This document shows positions 8,751-16,828 of a DNA stretch of 64,000 nucleotides, one piece after another. Position numbers and translations under genes: made by a program. The first letter of the stretch is position 1. Every line of letters starts with the position of its first letter. The notes beneath the pieces are model-generated. The model was given only the letters and a program-made list of their open reading frames with translations. It searched no databases and was not told the DNA's origin. This stretch comes from Streptomyces werraensis (GTDB taxonomy: Bacteria > Actinomycetota > Actinomycetes > Streptomycetales > Streptomycetaceae), in assembly GCA_014656175.1 (NCBI GenBank), contig BNBX01000001.1, positions 310,001 to 374,000 of the forward strand, written 5' to 3'.

Positions 8751-9191
8751 ATGGACATGACCCTCGAAGTGATCCCGCTGCCGGTGAGCGACATCGACCG
8801 GGCCCGGGACTTCTACCGGGACAAGGTCGGCTTCCACGTCGACATCGACCAGGAGGTCATGCCGGGCATGCGCATCGTCCAGCTGACCCCGCCCGGCTCC
8901 GGCTGCTCGATCGCCCTCGGCGAGACGCTCTGGGAGATGACCCCCGGCCCCACCCCGGCCCCCGGCGCCTACCAGGGCCTCCAGCTCTGCGTCGCCGACA
9001 TCGGGAAGGCCCACGCGGAGTTCGTCGCGCGCGGCCTGGAGATCTCCGAGCCGGTCCGCTACGCCGACTCCGACGGCGCCACGTTCATGCACTTCACGGA
9101 CCCCGACGGCAACGGCTGGGCGGTCCAGGAGTACCGCCGCCGCGCGACGGAGCCGCTGCACAAGCTCCTGTCGGAGCAGGCGCAGCAGTAG
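8751..9191 (+). CDS. VOC-superfamily protein (glyoxalase/bleomycin-resistance fold)
   Basis: This 146-residue protein has the paired beta-alpha-beta-beta-beta modules of the vicinal-oxygen-chelate fold: LEVIPLPVSDIDRARDFYRD at the start and FMHFTDPDGNGWAVQEYR near residues 104-121, containing a metal-ligand Glu. Members include glyoxalases, dioxygenases and antibiotic-binding proteins. Nothing here fixes the substrate. The start ATG follows an AAGGAG site. The gene lies 32 bases after the PNPOx-like gene on the same strand. Confidence 0.8.
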   Translation: MDMTLEVIPLPVSDIDRARDFYRDKVGFHVDIDQEVMPGMRIVQLTPPGSGCSIALGETLWEMTPGPTPAPGAYQGLQLCVADIGKAHAEFVARGLEISEPVRYADSDGATFMHFTDPDGNGWAVQEYRRRATEPLHKLLSEQAQQ

Positions 9192-9396
9192 GCGCCGCCG
9201 CCGTTTCCCGGTGGGTGCCGCCCGGTGATCGGGCGACACGACATCAATCTCCTCAAAGTGTGTCAAACAGGCTTAAAGGGCCACCCGTGCAGTGAACGGA
9301 CGGCCACGTGTGCGGCCCGGAGCGCGACCTCCGGCCCACACCGGGCCCACGGGGGGCACGGGCCGCACGCACACACTCGATGAGGGGAACACGCCG

Positions 9397-10050
9397 ATGA
9401 GTGAGTCCGTACGAACCGGCTCCGGCAGCACCGGGGAGAAGGTGAAAGCAGAGACCTCCGCGACGGCCGGACAGGCCAGGCAGGCCGCCGGACAGGTCGC
9501 CGGGACCGCGGCGGAACAGGCACGTGCCGTCGTGGGCGAGGCACGGGACCAGGCCGGCACGGTCGTCCAGGACCTGCGGACCCGCGCCGTCGAGGAGGCG
9601 GACGGGCAGACCCGGCGGGCCGCCGGCACGCTGCGGCAGTGGGCGACCGACCTCACCGAGCTGGCCGCGCACGCCGAGAGCGACTCCCCCGCCCGCAGCC
9701 TGGCGGCCAGGGCCGGGGACCGGGGACGGCGTGCGGCCGACTATCTGGAGCGGCAGGGCGTCGAAGGTCTCGTCACCGACCTGCAGAGCTTCGCCCGACG
9801 GCGTCCCGGCGCCTTCCTCGGCGGTGCTCTGCTCGCGGGGCTGGCCGTGGGACGCCTGGCGAAGGTGACACAGGCGGCATCGCAGAGCGGGAACGGCCGG
9901 GCCCAGGTCGACGCGGCGCCGGGACAGGGCGAGCTGACACCGCCGGTCGGGACGGCACCGGCCATGACGCCGCCTCCCGCAGCGTCCGCTCCGCCGAACC
10001 TGGGCACACCGCCCGCCGGCACCCCGGGCCGTACCTTCCCGGAGGCGTGA
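9397..10050 (+). CDS. Alanine/glutamine-rich protein with C-terminal glycine-rich hydrophobic segment
   Basis: I do not recognise a named family. The 217-residue product starts with a long low-complexity helical region rich in Ala, Gln, Glu and Arg (repeated AGQARQAAGQVAGTAAEQAR-like heptads). A short hydrophobic, glycine-zipper-like segment follows (AFLGGALLAGLAVGRLAKV, around residues 138-156), then a Pro/Ala-rich tail. ATG 9397 follows GAGGGGAAC, whereas a more upstream in-frame start lacks such a site. It is the first gene of a tight three-gene operon (1-base gap to the next), so it probably acts with the holin-like and DUF3618 proteins at the membrane. Confidence 0.75.
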   Translation: MSESVRTGSGSTGEKVKAETSATAGQARQAAGQVAGTAAEQARAVVGEARDQAGTVVQDLRTRAVEEADGQTRRAAGTLRQWATDLTELAAHAESDSPARSLAARAGDRGRRAADYLERQGVEGLVTDLQSFARRRPGAFLGGALLAGLAVGRLAKVTQAASQSGNGRAQVDAAPGQGELTPPVGTAPAMTPPPAASAPPNLGTPPAGTPGRTFPEA

Positions 10051-10051
10051 G

Positions 10052-10483
10052 ATGGCCACGATGTCACCCCTGTCCCGGGCCCGCACGGCTGAACCGGCGG
10101 CGGTTCCGGAGGAGTCCACGGGCCAGTTGCTCTCACAGATCACCTCCGACCTTCAGACGCTCTTCCGTCAGGAGCTGGAGCTGGCCAAGGCCGAGTTCAA
10201 GGAAGAGGGCGTCAAGGCCGGCAAGGCTGCCGGGATGTTCGGCGGCGCCGGTTTCGCCGGCTACATGGTCCTGCTGTTCCTGTCGCTGGCGGCCGTGTTC
10301 GGCCTGGCCCAGGTGATGGACGAGGGCTGGGCCGCGCTGATCGTCGCCGCGCTGTGGGCGATCGCCGCGGCCGTGCTGTTCCAGAAGGGCCGCACGGGGA
10401 TGCGAACCGTCTCGCCGAAGCCCGAGTACACCGTCCAGACGCTGAAGGAGGACGCGGAATGGGCACGTCACCCGACCAAATGA
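10052..10483 (+). CDS. Holin-X-like (phage holin family, actinobacterial) membrane protein
   Basis: This 143-residue protein matches the actinobacterial holin-like family: an amphipathic start (SLISxxxLFRQELELAKAEFKEE-type helix, about residues 25-50), then two adjacent membrane helices (about 63-86 and 92-110), then a charged tail. Despite the family name, such genes occur across actinobacterial chromosomes without prophage and are not evidence of a phage. The start lies one base after the previous stop, and its own stop overlaps the DUF3618 gene by 25 bases, so translation is probably coupled. Confidence 0.8.
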   Translation: MATMSPLSRARTAEPAAVPEESTGQLLSQITSDLQTLFRQELELAKAEFKEEGVKAGKAAGMFGGAGFAGYMVLLFLSLAAVFGLAQVMDEGWAALIVAALWAIAAAVLFQKGRTGMRTVSPKPEYTVQTLKEDAEWARHPTK

Positions 10484-11205
10484 GGGCCGAGATAGCGGCC
10501 ACGCGGAACCAGTTGACCGCGGACGTGGACCGGCTCGCCGACCGGGCCAGCCCGCGGCGCATGGCCCACCGTCGCAAGGCGAGGGTGCGCCGTACGGTGA
10601 CGGGCATGCGTGACCGCGTCATGGGCACGGCCTCGAACACGGCACACGGCATGGCCGGCACCGCCCGGTCCGCGGCCGGCTCGGTGCAGTCGGCGGCCGG
10701 CTCGACGGCCGGAACCGTGCAGTCGGCGGCGGGCTCCGCGGCCGCCACCGTGCAGGAGGGCACCGAGCGGGCGGCCGACACGGCGCGCGAGGTCGCCGAG
10801 CAGGCCGGCCAGGCAGTCCAGCAGACACCCGAGGCGGCCCGGCATCAGACGCAGGGCAACCCGATCGCCGCCGGGCTGGTCGCCTTCGGCCTCGGCCTGC
10901 TGGCCGCCTCGATGGTGCCCGCCTCCGAGAAGGAGCAGCAGAAGGCGTCCGAGCTGATGGAGCGCGGCGCCGAGGCGCTGGAACCGGTCAAGGAGGCAGC
11001 CACGGAGTCGGCCCAGCACTTGAAGGAAGGTGCCGTGGAGGCCACCCAGAGTGCCGCCGCGGAGGTCAAGGGCACCGCCCAGCAGGCGGCCCGCACCACC
11101 CAGGAGGAGGCACGCGGCCAGGCCGGCCAGGTCACCGAGCAGGCGCAGGACTCCGGCCGCGCCCTCAAGGACGAGGCGCAGAACCGCTCCCGCCCGCCCG
11201 GCTGA
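10459..11205 (+). CDS. DUF3618-domain protein with long alanine-rich repeat helix
   Basis: The 248-residue product begins with the DUF3618 signature (MRAEIAATRNQLTADVDRLAD, then PRRMAHRRKARVRR). A repetitive amphipathic region follows, with near-identical AGSVQSAAGS/AGTVQSAAGS units around residues 75-95, encoded by recurring CAGTCGGCGGCGGGCTC-like DNA. A single hydrophobic segment (GLVAFGLGLLAASMVPAS, around 140-157) precedes a further Ala/Gln/Glu-rich, apolipoprotein-like helix. The protein is probably membrane-anchored with long coiled regions. Overlap with the holin-like gene indicates one operon, ended by the large hairpin at 11221. Confidence 0.85.
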   Translation: MGTSPDQMRAEIAATRNQLTADVDRLADRASPRRMAHRRKARVRRTVTGMRDRVMGTASNTAHGMAGTARSAAGSVQSAAGSTAGTVQSAAGSAAATVQEGTERAADTAREVAEQAGQAVQQTPEAARHQTQGNPIAAGLVAFGLGLLAASMVPASEKEQQKASELMERGAEALEPVKEAATESAQHLKEGAVEATQSAAAEVKGTAQQAARTTQEEARGQAGQVTEQAQDSGRALKDEAQNRSRPPG

Positions 11206-11220
11206 GCCCGGCACACCACG

Positions 11221-11266
11221 GAGCAGGCGTCTGCCCCGGCCGCGCGGCCGGGGCAGACGCCTGCTC
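11221..11266 (+). terminator. Terminator of the holin/DUF3618 operon
   Basis: Perfect 20-bp inverted repeat (11221-11240 and 11247-11266) with a 6-base loop, starting 15 bases after the DUF3618 stop. There is no T-run, as is usual in Streptomyces. Confidence 0.85.
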
Positions 11267-11336
11267 GGGTGCGTTCCGTGTCGCGGGCGCACGGGACGCA
11301 GCCGGGTGGGCGGGGCGGCATCGGGCCGCCCGCGGG

Positions 11337-11432
11337 TCAGAGGACGAAGATCAGGACCAGTACCAGCGTGGCCACCAGGCTGATGGCCAACGACCCGAGA
11401 CAGCCGACCCGGTTGCTGAAGAAGAAGAACAT
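11337..11432 (-). CDS. 31-residue phenylalanine-start membrane miniprotein
   Basis: A 32-codon frame encodes MFFFFSNRVGCLGSL followed by an uninterrupted hydrophobic run ending in LVLIFVL and a TGA stop. The product is one membrane helix preceded by an aromatic start and a short polar turn (SNRVGC). A GGAG site lies just upstream of the ATG, and codon use is GC3-rich like its neighbours. I have a memory of similar FFFFSNR-type miniproteins in other streptomycetes but cannot check it. It lies alone between the operon terminator and the pectate lyase stop. Confidence 0.65.
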   Translation of the reverse strand: MFFFFSNRVGCLGSLAISLVATLVLVLIFVL

Positions 11433-11525
11433 GTTCTCCGAGTACCCCGTCGTGTCCCCTCACGCAGACGCGTCAGGAGCCGGGGCGTTCCGGGGGCCGC
11501 CGCCGTCGCGGCCGCCCCCGGGGGA

Positions 11526-13073
11526 TCAGTTCGCGTACGTCTCGAACTCCGCGATGCGCGGGGTGCCCGAGGCGTTGGTGATCTCGAGGGTGATCTTCTT
11601 CAGGGAGGCCGGGGAGAAGCTGACCGTCCCTGCTCCGCTGCCGGAGGCCAGGACCGCGCCCGTGTCGTGGTTGAGCAGCCGGTACGCGCCGATGGTGCCG
11701 GAGCCCGAGGCCAGGCGGATGCCGGCCTTCGACACGGTGGTGGCGGAGCCCCACTTCACCGAGACCGAGCCGGTGGAGCCGGACGGCGACCAGTAGGTGC
11801 TCGTGTTGCCGTCGATCACGTTGCCGTAGCTGGTGCCGGAGGCCTTGGAGGAGCCGTCGGCGCCCGCGCCGAGGCTCAGGTTGGCGCCGGCGGGCGGGTC
11901 GGTGGGACCGGGGTCGGTCGGCTCACCCGGGTCCGTCGGGCCGGGGTCGGTCGGGTCCGGGCTCTGCGGGGTGCAGCTGCCGTCCGACACCTTCAGGCCC
12001 TTGCCCGCGCCCGCCGTCTGCGCGACCACGCCCGGCACGCAGTTCGCCCCGTCCAGGGTGAAGTCGTACGGGATGCTCACCGAGGTGTTCGACGTGGGGT
12101 TCGGGCCCGCCGGGTTGTGGTCGCCGCTGCGCGAGGACCAGGTGACGTTGTCGAAGACGTTGCCGCCGACCTGCCAGTAGCCGGCCTCGCTGGTGTAGAA
12201 GGTGCCGAGGACGTCCTTGGAGTCCTCAAAGTAGTTGTTGTCCACCTTGGCGCGGGCGCCGGCGCGGGAGTTGATGCCGGACTCGTTCAGCCGCTTGTAG
12301 TGGTTGTTGTACATGTGCGCGATGCCGCCGCGCAGCAGGGGCGCACGGGAGTCGATGTTCTCGTACAGGTTGTGATGGAAGGTCACGTACCCGTTGGAGC
12401 GGTCGCTCTCGCTGGAGCCGATGAGGCCGCCGCGCCCGGAGTTGCGCAGGACGCTGTACGAGAGCGTCACGTACTGGGTGTTGTCCTTCATGTCGAACAG
12501 GCCGTCGTAGCCCTCGGACTCACCGCCGGACGCCTCCAGCGTGACGTGGTCCACCCAGACGTTCCTGACATCGCTTTCCATGCCGATGGCGTCGCCGCCG
12601 TTCGACGTGGGCGAGCCGGACTTCTTGACGTTCCTGACCGTCACGTTCTGGATGACGATGTTGGCGGCCTCGCGGATGTGGATGCCCAGCTGGTCGAAGA
12701 CCGCCCCGTTCCCGACGCCCACGATGGTGACGTTGCTGATCTGCTTCAGCTCGATCCTGTCGGCGGCGGTGTTGCAGCTGGAGCCGGACACCTTGGTGGT
12801 GTTGCCGTGGTTGATCGTGCCCTCGACCTGGATGGTGATCGGGGTGGAGCTGCTGGCCCGGCTGCAGAGAGCCTGGTGGATGGCGGTGCCGGTGGTGGCG
12901 CGGACCGTCTGCCCGCCCGCCCCGCCGGTGGTTCCGCCGTTCTGGGTCGCGTAGCCGGTGACCCCTCCGGTGGCGGCGGACGCGGTGGTCGTGGACAGCG
13001 CCACGCCGGCGGCGGCCGTGAGGGCCCCGGCTGCCAGTAACGCGGAGAGCCGTACGGCGACTGCTCGTCTCAT
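11526..13073 (-). CDS. Secreted pectate lyase (PL1) with C-terminal carbohydrate-binding-like domain
   Basis: This 515-residue exoenzyme has a Sec-type signal peptide (about residues 1-34, ending near TTASA). A right-handed beta-helix pectate lyase domain follows: WVDHVTLEASGGESEGYDGLFDMKDN, then GSSESDRSNGYVTFHHNLYENIDSRAPLLR with the catalytic Arg region. A Pro/Asp/Thr/Gly linker with repeated DPGPTDPGEPTDPG units (about residues 375-398) leads to a C-terminal beta-sandwich of the discoidin/F5-8 kind (NVIDGNTSTYWSPSG). It cleaves polygalacturonate by beta-elimination, normally with calcium. A 14-bp palindrome about 100 bases upstream suggests control by a LacI-type repressor. Confidence 0.93.
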   Translation of the reverse strand: MRRAVAVRLSALLAAGALTAAAGVALSTTTASAATGGVTGYATQNGGTTGGAGGQTVRATTGTAIHQALCSRASSSTPITIQVEGTINHGNTTKVSGSSCNTAADRIELKQISNVTIVGVGNGAVFDQLGIHIREAANIVIQNVTVRNVKKSGSPTSNGGDAIGMESDVRNVWVDHVTLEASGGESEGYDGLFDMKDNTQYVTLSYSVLRNSGRGGLIGSSESDRSNGYVTFHHNLYENIDSRAPLLRGGIAHMYNNHYKRLNESGINSRAGARAKVDNNYFEDSKDVLGTFYTSEAGYWQVGGNVFDNVTWSSRSGDHNPAGPNPTSNTSVSIPYDFTLDGANCVPGVVAQTAGAGKGLKVSDGSCTPQSPDPTDPGPTDPGEPTDPGPTDPPAGANLSLGAGADGSSKASGTSYGNVIDGNTSTYWSPSGSTGSVSVKWGSATTVSKAGIRLASGSGTIGAYRLLNHDTGAVLASGSGAGTVSFSPASLKKITLEITNASGTPRIAEFETYAN

Positions 13074-13172
13074 GGTCGTTTCGCCTTTCGTCGTTCACTG
13101 TCACGGAGAACTGTCATGGGCATGTCAGTGAGATCGATGAGGGAGGGCGGGGTGGGCCTGACCCATCGATTG

Positions 13173-13186
13173 AGAAAGCGCTTTCT
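13173..13186. promoter_or_regulatory. Palindromic operator upstream of pectate lyase (AGAAAGCGCTTTCT)
   Basis: A perfect 14-bp palindrome with central GC lies 100 bp upstream of the lyase start. Its shape resembles LacI-family operators such as the CebR box, though the flanks differ. A second, shorter palindrome TGTCGCGACA is at 13194-13203. The cognate regulator is not in the window. Confidence 0.6.
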
Positions 13187-13394
13187 GTCTGTGTGTCGCG
13201 ACAGTAGAGGCGCGGCAGCGGGCTGGCAAGGTTCCGCACGAGAACGGAGCGGAGGCTTCCGAATGACGTCTCGGCGGACGCCGGAAGTAGGACCTGATCT
13301 GACCTACATGGCTCCTAACGTGTCTCTCGTCGCGCCGGACGCGTACGGCACGCAGCGCACGAGATCACCGAACTGACCGATGAAGGCGGAGACC

Positions 13395-13952
13395 ATGACC
13401 GTGAACCAGCCGACCACCGACCAGTCCGCCGAGGCCCCCGCCGTCGCGGACGAGCGCGCCGACCTGCTGGTGGTGCTCGCCAGGCACCGGGAGTTCCTGC
13501 GGCTCACCACCCGCGGCCTGACCGACGAGCAGGCGGGCCTGCGGACGACGGTGAGCGAGCTGTGCCTGGGCGGTCTGATCAAGCACGTCGCCGCGGCCGA
13601 GCGGAGCTGGGTGGACTTCATCCTGGAGGGACCCTCGTCGAGGCCCGACTTCAACGACATGACGCCGGAGGACTGGGCGCGCCGGGCCGACGAGTTCAAG
13701 ATGCTGCCCGGCGAGACGCTGGCCGGCGTCCTGGACGCGTACGCGGAGGTGGCCCGCCGCACCGAGGAGGTCGTCGCCGGCCTCCCCGACCTGAACGCGT
13801 CGTGGCCGCTGCCGAAGGCGCCGTGGTTCGAGGGCCAGCCCGAGTGGAGCGCGCGCCGGGTGCTGCTGCACATCCTCGCCGAGACGTCCCAGCACGCGGG
13901 CCACGCGGACATCATCCGGGAGGCGCTGGACGGGGCGAAGACGATGGGGTGA
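13395..13952 (+). CDS. DinB-superfamily protein (DUF664-like)
   Basis: This 185-residue protein has the four-helix DinB pattern: a first helix with RADLLVVLARHREFLRLTTRGLTDEQA, LGGLIKHVAAAERSWVDFIL near residues 59-78 with the first metal-ligand His, and LLHILAETSQHAGHADIIREAL near the C-terminus with further His ligands. These are metal-dependent, often thiol-dependent, enzymes of stress and detoxification; the reaction is not predictable. I use ATG 13395 because GGAG sits just upstream, rather than the in-frame ATG at 13380. A strong terminator follows. Confidence 0.85.
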   Translation: MTVNQPTTDQSAEAPAVADERADLLVVLARHREFLRLTTRGLTDEQAGLRTTVSELCLGGLIKHVAAAERSWVDFILEGPSSRPDFNDMTPEDWARRADEFKMLPGETLAGVLDAYAEVARRTEEVVAGLPDLNASWPLPKAPWFEGQPEWSARRVLLHILAETSQHAGHADIIREALDGAKTMG

Positions 13953-13959
13953 CGACCTG

Positions 13960-14000
13960 CGCCGCCGGGGGTGAGGGGCGCCCTCCCACCCCCGGCGGCG
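13960..14000 (+). terminator. Terminator after the DinB-like gene
   Basis: Perfect 14-bp inverted repeat (13960-13973 and 13987-14000, arm CGCCGCCGGGGGTG) with a 13-base loop, 8 bases after the stop codon. Confidence 0.8.
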
Positions 14001-14383
14001 GGCGTGCGCAACTCATGACGGCGGGGACGGGACGCGGCAGGCGAGGCCCGCTGGGCCGGTGACCGTAGGGTCGTCGACGGCGCCTGGGTGAAGACTCCAC
14101 ACCGCCGGTACCGAGGGCGTCGTTCGGCGCGGGACGCGGGGAGCAGGACCCGGCGCCGGTCGGCATCCGCACCACCACGGGCACGCCGGGGGCGCCGCCT
14201 CATCATCGCGTGCGCGCCATCGGGTCCGGAGTCGGGCGCTGCACCAGGCACCCGAAGTCCATTCCGGTGAACGTGCTGTCGCTCGTTCTGGCCACGGTGC
14301 GTCGGCCGGCAGCGCGGCGAAGATCCAGAGGATAGTGGCCGCCCGGGCAGTAGCGCCCCCTCCGATGCCCTTGGGGATGTGTC
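14001..14383. other. Intergenic region without a recognisable gene
   Basis: No frame here has both a plausible start and the codon bias of its neighbours. The stretch presumably carries the promoter of the gene at 14384, but no convincing -35/-10 pair stands out. Confidence 0.5.
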
Positions 14384-14908
14384 GTGGACCAATCCTTTCT
14401 GACCCACATCGAGGCTGTCGCCGCCAGCGGAAAAGCGACGATCGCAGCGGACGACCACAACATCGTGGAAATCGTCAAGAACACGATCACGAGCGGCAGG
14501 ACCGCGTCATTCTATCTGACGCATGAGCAGGCTCGAGCCGTAAAGGCCTGGTACTGGACGCCAGACCGCATCAAGGCGTCGGGAATCAAGGTGGTGTCGG
14601 GTGAAGAGAGAGCCAGGATCGAGTCGACCTTGGGAATCGACGACATCGGCTCTTTCCGTTCCACCCGTATCGAGTGCGAGTGTGGAAATGTCTACGGCGC
14701 GTTCGAGTTCCTGCAGCAGGGTATCCGTGAGCACGGCGCGGACGTCGTGAGATCGGTCTTCGCACTGAAGGAGTCGAGTTTCCTTCGCGCCAACCCGCAC
14801 CTTCTGGCCATCTGCCCCAACTGCGATCAACTCCTCAGGGGCGACGGATTCGAGTACGACTGTGATGGGTACGGAGGCTGCTGTTACGAGGAGCAGCGGA
14901 AGCTTTGA
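14384..14908 (+). CDS. Orphan 174-residue cysteine-pair protein (possible zinc site)
   Basis: I do not recognise this protein. It starts with GTG after a TTGGGGAT site and ends in a very acidic, Gly/Cys-rich tail. Cysteines sit at 98 and 100 (ECECG) and 144 and 147 (CPNC), a spacing that could form a zinc ribbon, with further cysteines at 160, 166 and 167. It has no signal peptide and no membrane segment. Codon use is visibly less GC-rich than in flanking genes (codons such as GAA, AAA, TTT and TCA), suggesting recent acquisition. It precedes another unusual gene on the same strand by 147 bases. Confidence 0.75.
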   Translation: MDQSFLTHIEAVAASGKATIAADDHNIVEIVKNTITSGRTASFYLTHEQARAVKAWYWTPDRIKASGIKVVSGEERARIESTLGIDDIGSFRSTRIECECGNVYGAFEFLQQGIREHGADVVRSVFALKESSFLRANPHLLAICPNCDQLLRGDGFEYDCDGYGGCCYEEQRKL

Positions 14909-15055
14909 CCCGAACGCCCCCGGATGGCGGGGCCGTTGCGCGTCACCCGGGTGAACGTGCGCGCTTCGTCCCTCTGACCCGCCGCGCGTGCCACATTCTT
15001 CCGCAACGCGGCGGTTCCGCCCGCACGGCGATCCTCTAGGCAAGCGGCGGTTGGC

Positions 15056-16693
15056 ATGATCGACCTGTATACGATCGGCTCCCAGCACCCGGGCACCGAT
15101 CCCACCTGGACCACCATCGACATCCAGGGCACGGTGAGGGACAAGCCCATCACACCGGCGCGACGGCTGGCGGGGCTGACGTACAGACCGGCGTCGCGGC
15201 TCTACTACACCGTGGCACCGGCCAATCCCGAGGGCCCGCTCCTGTGCAGCATCAGCACGGCCGGAGCGCTGGAGAAACTGGGCCCGACCGGCCGGAACAT
15301 GACCGGCGGGATCGCCTATCACGGCGCGGACGACTGCTTCTACGCCCTCTCGAACGAGCCCGACGGATCCGTCAAGTTCCACCGCATCACCACGAGCGGC
15401 CAGGCCGGGGAATTGTTCACGATCGCCCTCGGCGTGGCCGTCGGCCTGGCCTACGTACAGGCGACCGACACCTTCTACGCCCTGATCACGCAGGACAACT
15501 TCACCTGGTTCTACTCCATCAAGAAGAGCAGCACCGTCACCAAGCTCTTCGGCGCCGGGTTGCGCGTGTTCGGAGGGCTGTGCCACTCGCCGTCCGAGAA
15601 CCTTTTCTACTTCGTGGCGAACGAGGAGGACGGTTTCTCCTACCTCTGGACCCTCGCGCTCAGCGGCAGCGTGGTGAAACGGATGGGCCTCGGGTACAAC
15701 TTCAACCACGCCGGCATCAGCATGTCCCCGTGGTTCGGCGGGTCCCTGAACATCAAGAGCCCGCTCGAAGGGGAGCGCTTCGTCAGCGGCGAGACCACCT
15801 CGCTCGACGCGAACATCCTCAGTGCGACCGGGACATCCTGGAACAGCGACGGCATCGCCTGGAGGTCGAGCATCGACGGCGCGCTCGGCATGGGCTCGCC
15901 GACCGTCACGCTGTCACCCGGTACCCATGTGATCACCGCTTCGAAGGAGCGCCTCGACCAGAGCGTCACCGTACGAGTGTTCGCTGACCTGGGCGCGTTG
16001 TACAAGGCGGCACCCTCTCCGGCGGAGATCGGCCGCGTGCTCGATGACTTCACTTTCCACTGGGTGGACGGCACCTCCGGCGACCCGACACAGCAGTGGG
16101 CCTCGTATCCCGGTTTCCCCTTCGACCAGACCTCGCCGAACCCGTCGCGCACCGCCGTCATCGCCAAACTGGACGTGCTGCGCCATCAGCGATTCTCCCA
16201 GCCGTTGCCCTACGGGACCGCCGCGACCGCCTACGAGCAGGTGCGGCTGAACACGCACACGATCCGGGTCTCGCTGGACACCCCGCTCAACATGGCGGGC
16301 GGCGGAGTGATCAACCTCAACCGCACGTTCACCACATGGTGGAACAACCCGGCGACGCCTACCGTGGCCGCCCCGTACGTCCACTCGCTGTACCTGTTCA
16401 ACCATGAGAGCCGGCACAACGAGCCGGGTGACCCCGGCCACGCCACGTGCACCGCGTGGACGGGCGCTCCCGGCGTCGACAACGGCATGGACGCGAAGTT
16501 GGACCCCGGCAGCGGCTTCGCTCGCGCGACGCTCTACCTCATGTGGATCTACAAATATGCGCGTTACGACCCCCCGGCGATCCGCGCCGAAGCGAAGAAC
16601 GTCGCGTTGCAGTTCAAGAACTACTTCTGCGAGCATCCCACGAGTTCGAACCCCCTGGTACGGGCGCTGCTCGCCGAGCTGTGGAACGCTTGA
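15056..16693 (+). CDS. Beta-propeller-like protein with C-terminal HExxH motif (putative metalloprotease)
   Basis: The N-terminal half of this 545-residue protein consists of repeated short blades (for example YHGADDCFYALSNEPDGSVK, then AYVQATDTFYALITQD, then CHSPSENLFYFVANEEDG), as in propeller folds. The middle has an Ig-like segment (IKSPLEGERFVSGETTSL). The C-terminal third has His450-Glu451-Ser-Arg-His454 followed by NEPGDPGH462. HExxH with a downstream His is the zinc site of many metallopeptidases, so proteolysis is possible, but spacing differs from the metzincin HExxHxxGxxH. No signal peptide or good ribosome site is visible, so export and start are uncertain. Its role is unknown. 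Confidence 0.75.
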   Translation: MIDLYTIGSQHPGTDPTWTTIDIQGTVRDKPITPARRLAGLTYRPASRLYYTVAPANPEGPLLCSISTAGALEKLGPTGRNMTGGIAYHGADDCFYALSNEPDGSVKFHRITTSGQAGELFTIALGVAVGLAYVQATDTFYALITQDNFTWFYSIKKSSTVTKLFGAGLRVFGGLCHSPSENLFYFVANEEDGFSYLWTLALSGSVVKRMGLGYNFNHAGISMSPWFGGSLNIKSPLEGERFVSGETTSLDANILSATGTSWNSDGIAWRSSIDGALGMGSPTVTLSPGTHVITASKERLDQSVTVRVFADLGALYKAAPSPAEIGRVLDDFTFHWVDGTSGDPTQQWASYPGFPFDQTSPNPSRTAVIAKLDVLRHQRFSQPLPYGTAATAYEQVRLNTHTIRVSLDTPLNMAGGGVINLNRTFTTWWNNPATPTVAAPYVHSLYLFNHESRHNEPGDPGHATCTAWTGAPGVDNGMDAKLDPGSGFARATLYLMWIYKYARYDPPAIRAEAKNVALQFKNYFCEHPTSSNPLVRALLAELWNA

Positions 16694-16716
16694 GAAGTCC
16701 CGCGTGAGCCGTCCCG

Positions 16717-16731
16717 GACCTCTGAGAGGTC
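16717..16731. terminator. Short hairpin between convergent genes
   Basis: GACCTCT-G-AGAGGTC is an inverted repeat 24 bases after the stop of the HExxH gene, facing the convergent glnA2 gene. It is probably a weak bidirectional terminator. Confidence 0.45.
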
Positions 16732-16828
16732 GGTACGGCCCAGGCTCAGCGACGCACGGGTGGGGCGGCCGGTCCGCGACCGTCGGCCCCACCCGCCGCC
16801 TCGACGGAGATCAGGCGCCGACCTGCGC

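Noticed and set aside
10052-10483. Prophage indicated by a holin-like gene
   Set aside because: The family is widespread in actinobacterial chromosomes, and no other phage genes, integrase or attachment repeats are present.
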